Below the pieces are notes generated by a model, which worked only from the letters and a program-made list of their open reading frames with translations, searched no databases and was not told where the DNA came from. Shown one piece after another: positions 24,422-33,736 of a DNA stretch of 35,633 nt. Each line of letters opens with the position of its first letter. Position 1 is the first letter of the stretch. This DNA is from CAYVLA01 sp964549615 [NCBI: uncultured Thermococci archaeon] (GTDB lineage Archaea; CAYQAE01; CAYVLA01): NCBI GenBank assembly GCA_964549615.1, contig CAZJVP010000016.1, positions 1 through 35,633 on the forward strand, written 5' to 3'. A program made the translations under genes and the position numbers.

Positions 24422-25501
24422 TTGAATTCTAGGGAAAGGCTGGAGAGGCTGCTCAACTTCGAGGAAGCGGACAGGATTGGATTCGTGGACTTCCCCTGGG
24501 GCACGACCATAGAGAGGTGGGAGACCCAGGGGCTACCGAAGGGCACCTTCATCCAGGAGTACTTCGGGATGGACCTATACGGCATAGGCGTTGATGTCTC
24601 GCCCAAGTACGACGAGATGACCTTCGAACAGGGCGAGAACTGGGTGATCTCCAGAGACCGATACGGCGTCAAGCAGAAACGGTGGCGGGGAAGGGACGGG
24701 GTCCCCCTGCACATGGACCCGCCCTTCAGGACCTTGGAGGAGTTCGAGGAGAGGATCGAGCCCCTCCTGGACCCGGATGCCCCCATAAGGATCTCAAGCA
24801 GGCGCTACCCGTTCAGGGGCGAGATGGAGGGTATGGTGAAGAAGTTCCAGGAGAAGTTCTACGTGTTCGCCTCCTTCCTCGGCACCTTCGAGTACACGCG
24901 CCACATATGCGGCGGGACCAAGATGACGCTGCGATACCTGATGACGGACAAGCGCCTCACCAGAAGGATGTACCGATGTCTAGCTCGTTTCATGGGCGCC
25001 TTGAGCTCGGCCCTCGCCGATGCGGGTTGTGACTGCGCCTGGGTCTGGGACGACCTGGGATTTGCGGAGGGGCCCTTCTTCTCGCCGGCCCACTACAGGC
25101 AATACATCATGCCCTCCCATCAGGCCATAACGAGGCCGTTCAGAAAGACGGGTCTTCCCGCCGTCCTTCACACCGACGGCAACGTGAACCTCCTGATCCC
25201 GGATCTCTTGCGTGCCGGCTTCACCTGCCTACAGCCCATGGAGGTCAAGGCCGGGATGGATGTCGTGGAATTGAAGGAGAAATACGGGGACAGGCTTGCC
25301 TTCATCGGGAACATCGATGCGCGAAAGCTCTGCACGAACAACCTGGAAATCATCAAAGAGGAGGTTGCATCCAAGATACGGTGCGCAGCTCCAGGAGGGG
25401 GTTACGTCCTCTGCTCGGATCACTCGATCCCTCCGGACGTCGACCTTTCGACGTTCCAGGCCTTCTCGAAGATGGCGAAGAAATACGGAACTTATCCGTA
25501 G
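24422..25501 (+). CDS. URO-D-family protein, second of a tandem pair (MtaA-like)
   Basis: A 359-residue URO-D-fold protein starting at TTG. The N-terminus is NSRERLERLLNFEEADRIGF. The region AVLHTDGNVNLLIPDLL carries the barrel histidine and GGYVLCSDHSIPPDVD carries a late cysteine and histidine, closer to the metal-binding pattern of MtaA-type corrinoid methyltransferases than its two relatives here. WVWDDLGFAEGPFFSP forms the substrate loop. Likely acts in the cytoplasm in methyl transfer or demethylation. It is coupled to the gene before it, and the DUF3604 gene follows within 20 nt. Confidence 0.82.
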   Translation: MNSRERLERLLNFEEADRIGFVDFPWGTTIERWETQGLPKGTFIQEYFGMDLYGIGVDVSPKYDEMTFEQGENWVISRDRYGVKQKRWRGRDGVPLHMDPPFRTLEEFEERIEPLLDPDAPIRISSRRYPFRGEMEGMVKKFQEKFYVFASFLGTFEYTRHICGGTKMTLRYLMTDKRLTRRMYRCLARFMGALSSALADAGCDCAWVWDDLGFAEGPFFSPAHYRQYIMPSHQAITRPFRKTGLPAVLHTDGNVNLLIPDLLRAGFTCLQPMEVKAGMDVVELKEKYGDRLAFIGNIDARKLCTNNLEIIKEEVASKIRCAAPGGGYVLCSDHSIPPDVDLSTFQAFSKMAKKYGTYP

Positions 25502-25518
25502 CAGGCCTTCATGGCTGG

Positions 25519-27486
25519 GTGGCGAGTACGGGGAATTTTGGAATCACAAGCCGGCCTTTCAGGGTGCCCGACGGGGTGCCGCTTGGCTCCGTCGAGCCTC
25601 CAACCATGACTGCGGGAGCCATGGAAACCCACGTGCTGACCGTAACCTTGCCCAAAGCACTGGCCGGGGACGCGTTGGTCCTCTGGTCGGGAGGGCACCG
25701 CTGGGTGAAACTGGAGATCCCGATGCAGAACGCGGAGCCCGCCAGGGAAGGCTATGTCTCAGCCCGCGTGGTAGGCGGGCCCGCGCTGAAACCGGTGGTC
25801 CGGCTTCCGCCCACGAGGATAGAGGACCTGATGCGAGTCGGCTTCGAGATCCCCAAAGGATCGATGCCCAAGGGAACCACCATCAGGATAGTCTTGGGAG
25901 ATCGATCCATGGGGAGCCCAGGAGCCATGTCGCCCCAGTTCAGCATACATGGGGCCTTCCTCGCCTTGACCCTGGAACCCAGGCCTCCCAGCCTAGCTCC
26001 GCATGATCTGAACTGGGTTGCAGCCTTTCCCGTCGATGTCGTCGGAGGCCCCCTGAAACGTCTGAGGGTTCTCGCGCCCTCCTGCGTGAAGAGGGGCCAA
26101 GAGTTCTCGCTGACGATCAGGCCTCAGGACGACCACGGCAACATCTCGCCCCAAGCTCCCAGGCGGGTCTTGCTTCGGCTGGAGGGCGTGACGTACGAAC
26201 GTCGGATCACCACCAATCACCTCAACCCCGCCGGCGCCATTGAAATCAAGGGGCTGAAGCTGGCCCGCAACGGCGTTGCAAGAATCGAGGTCCGGGACCC
26301 CGACGCTGGACTGGTCGGCACGAGCAACCCGATCCTCGTGGGAAACCATGGCCGCAGGCTTCTGTGGGGCCTGATCCACGAACATACGGAACTTTCAGAC
26401 GGCCTGGGATCCCCGGATCTCTGCTATCTGAACATGAGATTTGGCTCAAAGCTGGACTTCGGGTCGGTGACCGACCATGACCACAGATTTGAGACAAGCG
26501 ACGAGATGTGGGAGCTCGCACGGCAGGCAGCGATCCGACATCACAAGCCGGGATTCTTCATCACCTTTCTGGGGTACGAGTGGGCCAAATGGCGTCGGAA
26601 CGGAGATGGGGATCGCAACGTATACTATCCCGGAGACGACGGAGAGATGCTTAGATCGGAGACAGGGGAATACGACAGGCCCTTCAAGCTGTTTCAGGCC
26701 CTGGCCGGCACAGACGCTCTCATCATCCCCCATCACACGGCCTACGCCGGTAACTTCTGCGACTGGACCCAGCACGATCCGGTGAGGGAAAGGCTGGTTG
26801 AGGTATACTCGGTCTGGGGCAGTTCAGAGATGGGGAGATCGGACGGCAACCCGTTTCCTGTCAGGGACCCCAAGACCCATGACCCCCTATGGCTAGGGAT
26901 ATCCGGGAAGTCTCCACCCGACGATGAGGTTCCCGTGGGCTTCGTCCAGAATGCCCTGGCCCAAGGGTGGAGGGTGGGCTTCACAGCCGGCGGGGACATG
27001 CATAGAAGCCAGCCCGGCGACGACGCAACGAGAGGGCATGAGCCCTACCGCTACAGGCCCGGGCTCACCGCATTGTGGGCCGAAAAGAAGACAAGGAGGT
27101 CGATCTGGACTTCCCTGAAGTCGCGTTGCTGCTATGCCACTACCGGCAGCCGCATGGTCCTGTGGATGTCCTTGAACGGCAAGCCCATGGGTTCCGAAAT
27201 CCTGACAGATGAAGGTGAACCCAGGATCGTTGAGTTCGAGGCCCACTGTGAGGATGATATCGCGACCGTGGAGCTCGTACGCAACAACAAAGTGCTGGTT
27301 TTGGAAAAGCCCGGCGATCAAGAGGACGTCTGTTTCCGCTGGGAAGATCATGACAGGTTCAGGGATATCGCGTTGCCTCCTTCGGTCTGGTGCCCCAAAT
27401 TGTTCACCTTCTACTACGTTCGCGTCAGGCAGGCCGACGGCGAAACTGGATGGACCAGCCCGGTTTGGGTCGAGGAAAGGCCCTGA
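25519..27486 (+). CDS. DUF3604-type PHP-fold metallohydrolase
   Basis: About 655 residues. The first 270 form beta-sandwich modules (KRLRVLAPSCVKRGQEFSLT starts an Ig-like one). The catalytic domain follows with clustered metal-binding motifs: LIHEHTELSDG, SVTDHDHRFE, IPHHTAYAGN, YSVWGSSE and GGDMHRSQPGDD. These match the DUF3604 branch of the PHP superfamily (phosphoester-type chemistry), whose substrates are largely unknown. No signal peptide is visible. The start is uncertain: GTG at 25519 is the first start after the upstream stop, ATGs at 25606 and 25621 are later options, and the frame is open back to 25381 inside the URO-D gene. It probably ends the URO-D operon. Confidence 0.8.
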   Translation: MASTGNFGITSRPFRVPDGVPLGSVEPPTMTAGAMETHVLTVTLPKALAGDALVLWSGGHRWVKLEIPMQNAEPAREGYVSARVVGGPALKPVVRLPPTRIEDLMRVGFEIPKGSMPKGTTIRIVLGDRSMGSPGAMSPQFSIHGAFLALTLEPRPPSLAPHDLNWVAAFPVDVVGGPLKRLRVLAPSCVKRGQEFSLTIRPQDDHGNISPQAPRRVLLRLEGVTYERRITTNHLNPAGAIEIKGLKLARNGVARIEVRDPDAGLVGTSNPILVGNHGRRLLWGLIHEHTELSDGLGSPDLCYLNMRFGSKLDFGSVTDHDHRFETSDEMWELARQAAIRHHKPGFFITFLGYEWAKWRRNGDGDRNVYYPGDDGEMLRSETGEYDRPFKLFQALAGTDALIIPHHTAYAGNFCDWTQHDPVRERLVEVYSVWGSSEMGRSDGNPFPVRDPKTHDPLWLGISGKSPPDDEVPVGFVQNALAQGWRVGFTAGGDMHRSQPGDDATRGHEPYRYRPGLTALWAEKKTRRSIWTSLKSRCCYATTGSRMVLWMSLNGKPMGSEILTDEGEPRIVEFEAHCEDDIATVELVRNNKVLVLEKPGDQEDVCFRWEDHDRFRDIALPPSVWCPKLFTFYYVRVRQADGETGWTSPVWVEERP

Positions 27487-27823
27487 GACGTCCGTGCTTT
27501 CGAGCAGGTACTCGATCGTCCCATGCCAAGGCGCTTTGAAGGGGTTATCGAACCCGCACCTAAAGGCTCTTTCCACCAAGCAGATTGGTCCAGACCAGCC
27601 CAACTCGATTGGGGTCAGATCGCGTCTCCGTTAGATTAATCAGGGCCGGAGCCTTCGGGGTGCCCAGCGATGATCCGATGCGGTTACAGCCGCCGCACGC
27701 ATACGGCAATGGGCTCCGTGATGCAAGGCTAAGTTCGCGGGCGCGAGTACAGGCGACTGGTCCTGCCAGAAGAGTGTCCGATCAGAATGGCCTGCAAGTC
27801 GACGGTTTTCAGGACGGACGACC
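27487..27823. other. Intergenic region without a supported gene
   Basis: About 340 bp between the DUF3604 gene and the giant surface protein gene. An A/T-rich block GTTAGATTAATC near 27630 is about 190 nt from the next start, too far for a simple promoter. No repeat or RNA structure is convincing. Confidence 0.35.
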
Positions 27824-30800
27824 TTGAACCCTATCAAGTCCTGCATCTTCGGGTCAATCCTTCTAGCGTTCATCGGCGTTCCGCTTGGCTCCGCTCTTCC
27901 CGACCTCGCCGTCCTGTCGATCGAGACCATACCCAGCCCTCCCCTCGTCGGACTCCCGACGATGGTGATAGCGGAGGTTCAGAACCTAGGCGATGACAGC
28001 GTCGGCAACGGGTTCCAGGGCCAGTTCTATGTCGATGGTCATCCTTTCGAAAACCCAAGGCAGTTCCCAGCGGGCCTGCCGCCCGGCCACGGACGCATGG
28101 TTGTGACCTATTGGACCCCGAGCGAAAGGGGCCTGCACAGGTTAGGCTTCTTCATCGACGTCACGCAAAACGTCACTGAGTCCGATGAGTCGCAAAGCAG
28201 CAACTATCATGAGATCCAAGTGACCGCCGAGTTTCCTCCGGATCTCGTCGTGGATAGCATTAAATTCGAACCCCCGCAGCCAGTGTCCGGCGAATCCGTA
28301 ACCATCAAGGCAAGAATTAGGAACGCAGGCTACAGCCTCACCGACTACAGCTTCTGGTGCGACTTTTACGTAAATGGCTCATTCTTGGCCAGCAAAGAGA
28401 TATCGGAGTATGTAGGGCCGGGCGCCGCTGCTGAGATCGCGACAAGCTGGATCCCCGCCACAAGCGGAACCTATGTCATTCGGCTCCATATAGACGGCGA
28501 TGACTACATCAGGGAGATGGACGAAACCAACAACGAAAAAACCGTGCTTATCACGGTCTCCATGCCCAAGCTGGCGGACCTAGTGGTGACCGACGTCTGG
28601 CACGAGGCGGATCTGATAGTCTGCCAGATCATGAACATCGGGGCTGGATTTGTGCCTTCGGGTGTGAGGGTCGAGCTGTGGATCGATGGGTACGTAGTTG
28701 ACTCTAGGTCTGCCGACGGGCTTCGCTCTAGAGAAAGACGTTATGTGCAGTTCGGCGAACACCAGTGGCGCCTGAAGGCTTCGACTGCCCTGATAAAGGT
28801 CTGCGCCGATCCAGCAAACCGTGTGCCGGAGGCTAACGAGTCGAACAACTGCAGGGTCGAACTATGGAAGTCGGACGAGGATCCGCCCGTCATCATGAAG
28901 GGCCCATCCGTCACTGTGACGAGCGATTCGGCAACGATCATGTGGAGAACGGATGAGCCGTCCAACAGCGTGCTGAGGCTTGACGAAAGCAAGCCAGTCA
29001 AATCAAAGACCGTCAAGGACGCTTCCCTTGTAATCGACCACGCCGTCATCGTCACGGATCTGAAGCCATCCACGGGATACGCGTTCTATGTGGAATCAAG
29101 CGATGCCTCAGGGAACTTGGTTCGAAGCCAAACCTGCATCTTCTTCACAGCTGCGGCCCAAGATCTACAACTGCCAACCGTCCGAGTCCTAAGGAAGACT
29201 AGGGACGACGGCACGCCGGTTCTTCAGGCAAACGTTTCCGACGATATCGGCGTGAGCAGGGTTGAGTTCTACATCGACGGCCACCTCCACGGCACCACCT
29301 GCTCTTATCCATACGAGCTTCCTCTGGATGAGGCGGCCATGACGGCGGGACTACATGGCGTGGTCGCACATGTCTTCGACCTCTTCGGAAACACGGCCCA
29401 GTGCCAAATGTCGTATTCGGTTGAATTTCCCGAATACGATGGAGGCCCGATCATCGTGATCATCAACCCCAGAGAAGGCGACACCCTATCAGGCAAGGTG
29501 CAGATGCGCCTGACGGCCAACGACCGCGACGGCATCGAGACCCTCGAGATCTACATGGATGCCGAAAGGATCTACAGTCGAACCGGAGTGCCTGCCCTAC
29601 GCACGACGGATGCCGACCCTTGGATGCGTAAGTCGGAGAAGCAGATCGAGGCTGAGACCAGCTTCAATATCACCCTAGTCTTGGATACGCTTAACTGGGA
29701 CAATGGTGCACATCAGCTTCTCATCAGGGGCTGGGACATACACGACAACGTGACCGAGTGGACATTGCACATCACGATCTTCAACGCCGTGCCAAGGCAC
29801 CGCCCCAGCCTCGTACTCACTAGGCCCGCTGCAGAGCTTCACGAAAGGCCCGGACCGGGCTCGCATCCGGGCCTCGTGGTCACTCTTCAGATAAGAAACG
29901 CAGGAAACGCTGCGGCCAGGAACATCATCATCGAAGATGTGCTCCACGGGTTCTGTCCCACCGGGATCCACTATACGATCCCGAGCTCCGGATCGACGTT
30001 GTCGACCCGGTTTTACCGATCTGCCTCATTCGCTTCCGCTTTGATGCAGATCCCCGAGCTGGGTGCGGGCGAGTCCCTGACCATCAAATATGCCGTCGTC
30101 CCGATACTCCGGGAGATAATTCCCTTTCACAGAAACATAGGTGCCACCGTGATCATTAGCTACAACGGCACGCAGGGAGATCATTACGATGATATGCTTT
30201 GCCTCACCACATCCGACGTCAGCGTCCAGATGGAGACGCCTCCCTTTCACTGGTCGACCGGCGATGTGGTTTCCCTGCCCGACGCCGTCTCAGCGTGCCT
30301 GTACTGCTCCGACTACCTGATCGTCACCTGCCCGGGCAATATGTTCATGCTGCCGAGCACGGACGAGGAGGTCAGCCTGCTCCTCCAGTCGATGGCGAGG
30401 CTCGCATGGATAAAGGAAGGTGCCCTCGCGTTTCTTGACTCAGCAAGGGAGTCGACCATGAGAACCCGTCTTTGCGAGCTGATATGGCACGACGGGTACT
30501 GGAGCGAACAGCTTGACCCCGACTACCCACACTACGGCTACCTGCTCATAGTAGGCGAATCCGACATAGTCCCATCATGGCACCATAGATCGTTCGACAT
30601 CATTTGGGAGAGTGGTGGTGAAAAGCATGTTGACCTGTGCGACACCGACTACGCCGACTCAAACTCGGACTGGAAGCCGGAGATAATCGTGGGACGGATC
30701 ATAGGCGAGTCGGCGAATGCACTCAGGATCCCCATCGATGCAAGCATCGCGGTCGCTGAAGGCGGCGCCGGTGAGCCGTGGCCAGTCATGAGCGCCTTGT

Positions 30801-33568
30801 TGATATCGGGCTACGGAGATCACTATGAGGTATTCGAGGAAAGCGTTGACGAGTGTGCCGCCTATCTTTGGGTTCGTTGCGGGCGCATAGAAAAGCTGGC
30901 GATGCGGGATTACTTCGAGCTGGATCGATTCGACCACGAGTTCACACGAAACGACGGCCTTGCCATCGGCGACGTGACCGGAGGATCTGAAAACGAGATC
31001 GTGATCGCCAAGGATGACAACCACATGCTCTACATCTACGACTCACGCGGATCGCTCCTGATGAGCCAGCCATGGGCGGATTTTGACGCCGACTGCATAA
31101 TGCGCACGGTGGCAAGAACGGGCCTGGACCGGATTGCGATTCTGGACCCGGGCGCCGGCCTCGTCAAGACTAGGTCGGCGGACGGAACCGACACCGGATC
31201 AACTTCGGTTTGGAGCATCTCAGGATACTGCGACTTCGCAACGGGCGATCTTGATGCAGACGGCCAGGCTGAGTACGTACTCGCAAGCGACGAAGATAAC
31301 CGAATCTACATATATGGAAGCTTCACGAACTCGTTCCCTTTCCAATTCACGGAATACGACCACATAGCGGTAGGGAACGTCGTCGGGGACTCTAGGGAAG
31401 AGATAGTGATCGCCAAAGACGACGACAACGCCATCTACATCTATCAGAGCTCAGCTACCATCATTGGAGGTGCAAGCCTGCTTGGAACCATAACGAGCAC
31501 GGGGCACACATACTACACCCGTAGCGACAAACTGGCGGTCGGTGACGTGTGCGACGATGGCATGGACGAGATCGTGATAGGCATGAACGACGATGGTTTC
31601 GTCCGGGCCTACAACGCAGCCGGGCAGGAAAGGGGCAACGTCGACCTGGGCTTCACGGAGCATGACCAGCTCGCGGTTGGTGATCTCCTCGGCGACGCCA
31701 AGGAGGAGATCGTCATTGCGAGGGACGACGACGGCAAGGTGATCATCGCTGACCTAACATGGGCCGCCAGGATCGCCCAGGACATACGATCGCACAGCCT
31801 AGATACCGACGTCATCATGTTCAGGGGACACGGAAGCCCCAATAATTGGAACTGCTTCGGCACCCGCGACGTTCCAAGCGACTATTCGTCGGCCACTCCA
31901 ATCGTCTGCGGCTTCACCTGTCTTAGCGGGAACTATGAGGATGGGGCCATCGCCGAGACCTTCCTTGGGAGAGGCGCCGCCGTCTACATCGGATCGACCA
32001 TGGTCTCCCCAACAAACATCAACAAGTTTGCGGCCAAAAGACTGCTCGGCAACTGGGTGAACACCGATCGAACCATCGGACAGGCCTTCAAACAGACCGA
32101 GCGAGACGTGGAGGATAGATACGAGGGCATAGTTTATGGCGACTTCGGCAAGTTCTGGGTTGCGGAGTATAACCTGTACGGTGATCCCAAGTTCGGCTCG
32201 TACATAGTTGTGGGCTCCTTGGGCTCATTTACCCAGCCAGAGAATCCAAAGCCAAGCATTGGCTCGCCGGCAGCCCTTTCCCAGTCAGCTCAGCCGCAGA
32301 GCGACATCGAGGTGCAGATACCCCAGCTTCAAATCTCAGCACAAAATGGGTATCACTTCATCTCTCTTCCCGACGGCGGCTTCACAATGGAGGAAGGAAT
32401 GCCACAGCTTCCGACCTACCTTTTCACCGTGCCCGTGGCGTCTGGATTGAGAGTCAACGACGTGATCCTTGTTGAGAAACGGGGCGAGTTGGTCTATGAA
32501 GGGATCGAGCTGCCACCGTTGAAGATCAAGACTGACCAAGGGCAGTCCGCATCGAGCCCCGAGAATTATAGCTACCCCGAGGGAACCTACCCGCCGAAGG
32601 AGTACTCGTGGAAGGTTGCCGAGGACGACGCGGGTGACCGACTTCTTCTCATCAACATCTGCCCAGTCGAGTACAACCTTCTTACGGCGCGACTGATCTT
32701 CTGGCAGAGTTACCTGTTCCGCATCCAGTATTCGCAATCGATCGCAGGGATATCTCAGGCTCGTCCCAGAGCCCTTGTGTACGGCGTTGGCGAGGAGGTC
32801 AGGATCGACGTGTGCATCGAGCTCAACCAAGGCAACGAGATCGACGCGATTCTATACGGATCTGTTCGATCGTATGAATCCCTTGAACTTCTCAGCGGCA
32901 CGAAGTTGCAGAGTCTAACCGTGCGAGGAAGGACGTATGCCTCGCTCACGTGGGATGCGCTCGAGGTTCCGCCCGGGGGATATGTCCTGGAAATCGTCCT
33001 CACCGATAGCCAGGGCAACGTTCTGGACTCAAGAAGCGTGAGGTTCTGGCTCGAAGAGCCCGGGACGAGCATGACCGAGGTGACGGCGAGTCCCAGCATG
33101 GTGGCTCCCAGCGGCACCGTCACGGCTGCGGTAACGCTATTCAACGATGGCGACTCCCGGGCCGAGGGGAGCGTGGTGATATGGATCATGGACACGGTTG
33201 GACGAATTCTCGTGCAATGTCAGATCAACGGCACTTCGATCATGCCTCATTCAACATCCAGGCTTGAACACGCTCTCGACCTGCCTGGATTGGCGGAAGG
33301 AGAGTACTGGATAGGGGCTTGGGCGTGGATCGACGGTGAATCAGCAGGGAGCGGATATGCCAGTTTCCTGGTCTCGGAGGCTCTGAGCGCAGTCAGCTGT
33401 CTCGTTGCGGTAGCCAGCATCGCTTTCCTCGCAACGAGAAATGGGTTCGCAACTGAGCCCCAGGCACTTCTTCGACTCTTGCGGATTCGTTCGGCTCAAG
33501 CATCTGGACGTGGCTGCCCGAGAATCAACCTGCCGGCACTCTTCCCAAGACGAATGGCTCCGCAGTGA
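27824..33568 (+). CDS. Giant surface protein: CARDB and Ig/Fn3 domains, gingipain-type C25 peptidase with inserted FG-GAP propeller
   Basis: A 1914-residue exported protein starting at TTG; residues 4-24 are a signal peptide. Domain order: three CARDB-type domains (about 25-345), an Fn3-like domain (350-440), two Ig-like domains (450-655), a DUF11-like domain (660-800), then a C25 cysteine peptidase. The peptidase's first half starts at YLIVTCPGNMF (about 830) and includes GYLLIVGESDIVPSWHH and EIIVGRIIGES. The catalytic half has RGHGSPNNW (H1336) and FTCLSGNYEDG (C1366), close to the His-Cys spacing of gingipains. Between the halves (about 1036-1320) lie FG-GAP-like repeats such as GDLDADGQAEYVLASDED and GDLLGDAKEEIVIARDDD. 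After the peptidase, 1505-1625 resembles a C25 prodomain (EEGMPQLPTYLFTVP). A final beta domain, a transmembrane helix (about 1853-1872) and a basic tail follow. It is probably a cell-surface protease or adhesin. Confidence 0.85.
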   Translation: MNPIKSCIFGSILLAFIGVPLGSALPDLAVLSIETIPSPPLVGLPTMVIAEVQNLGDDSVGNGFQGQFYVDGHPFENPRQFPAGLPPGHGRMVVTYWTPSERGLHRLGFFIDVTQNVTESDESQSSNYHEIQVTAEFPPDLVVDSIKFEPPQPVSGESVTIKARIRNAGYSLTDYSFWCDFYVNGSFLASKEISEYVGPGAAAEIATSWIPATSGTYVIRLHIDGDDYIREMDETNNEKTVLITVSMPKLADLVVTDVWHEADLIVCQIMNIGAGFVPSGVRVELWIDGYVVDSRSADGLRSRERRYVQFGEHQWRLKASTALIKVCADPANRVPEANESNNCRVELWKSDEDPPVIMKGPSVTVTSDSATIMWRTDEPSNSVLRLDESKPVKSKTVKDASLVIDHAVIVTDLKPSTGYAFYVESSDASGNLVRSQTCIFFTAAAQDLQLPTVRVLRKTRDDGTPVLQANVSDDIGVSRVEFYIDGHLHGTTCSYPYELPLDEAAMTAGLHGVVAHVFDLFGNTAQCQMSYSVEFPEYDGGPIIVIINPREGDTLSGKVQMRLTANDRDGIETLEIYMDAERIYSRTGVPALRTTDADPWMRKSEKQIEAETSFNITLVLDTLNWDNGAHQLLIRGWDIHDNVTEWTLHITIFNAVPRHRPSLVLTRPAAELHERPGPGSHPGLVVTLQIRNAGNAAARNIIIEDVLHGFCPTGIHYTIPSSGSTLSTRFYRSASFASALMQIPELGAGESLTIKYAVVPILREIIPFHRNIGATVIISYNGTQGDHYDDMLCLTTSDVSVQMETPPFHWSTGDVVSLPDAVSACLYCSDYLIVTCPGNMFMLPSTDEEVSLLLQSMARLAWIKEGALAFLDSARESTMRTRLCELIWHDGYWSEQLDPDYPHYGYLLIVGESDIVPSWHHRSFDIIWESGGEKHVDLCDTDYADSNSDWKPEIIVGRIIGESANALRIPIDASIAVAEGGAGEPWPVMSALLISGYGDHYEVFEESVDECAAYLWVRCGRIEKLAMRDYFELDRFDHEFTRNDGLAIGDVTGGSENEIVIAKDDNHMLYIYDSRGSLLMSQPWADFDADCIMRTVARTGLDRIAILDPGAGLVKTRSADGTDTGSTSVWSISGYCDFATGDLDADGQAEYVLASDEDNRIYIYGSFTNSFPFQFTEYDHIAVGNVVGDSREEIVIAKDDDNAIYIYQSSATIIGGASLLGTITSTGHTYYTRSDKLAVGDVCDDGMDEIVIGMNDDGFVRAYNAAGQERGNVDLGFTEHDQLAVGDLLGDAKEEIVIARDDDGKVIIADLTWAARIAQDIRSHSLDTDVIMFRGHGSPNNWNCFGTRDVPSDYSSATPIVCGFTCLSGNYEDGAIAETFLGRGAAVYIGSTMVSPTNINKFAAKRLLGNWVNTDRTIGQAFKQTERDVEDRYEGIVYGDFGKFWVAEYNLYGDPKFGSYIVVGSLGSFTQPENPKPSIGSPAALSQSAQPQSDIEVQIPQLQISAQNGYHFISLPDGGFTMEEGMPQLPTYLFTVPVASGLRVNDVILVEKRGELVYEGIELPPLKIKTDQGQSASSPENYSYPEGTYPPKEYSWKVAEDDAGDRLLLINICPVEYNLLTARLIFWQSYLFRIQYSQSIAGISQARPRALVYGVGEEVRIDVCIELNQGNEIDAILYGSVRSYESLELLSGTKLQSLTVRGRTYASLTWDALEVPPGGYVLEIVLTDSQGNVLDSRSVRFWLEEPGTSMTEVTASPSMVAPSGTVTAAVTLFNDGDSRAEGSVVIWIMDTVGRILVQCQINGTSIMPHSTSRLEHALDLPGLAEGEYWIGAWAWIDGESAGSGYASFLVSEALSAVSCLVAVASIAFLATRNGFATEPQALLRLLRIRSAQASGRGCPRINLPALFPRRMAPQ

Positions 33569-33736
33569 TGAGTGCGGCTCAGGTGGCCGTCAGATTGCCG
33601 GTCAAAGACCTGCCGAGCTACTAGCTCAATCGGATCTCTTGGCGGTCGATACTCGAGAAACAACGTATATTTGGTGCCAAAGGCCAGTGCCACGCATTCG
33701 AGCCCAGCTAGGGTCGAGGAAAGGTCGCGATGGAAT

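Noticed and set aside
33569-33736. A longer N-terminus for the creatininase-family protein or a separate small gene
   Set aside because: The open frame from 33572 has no similarity to the family before ATG 33737, and no other small frame looks coding.
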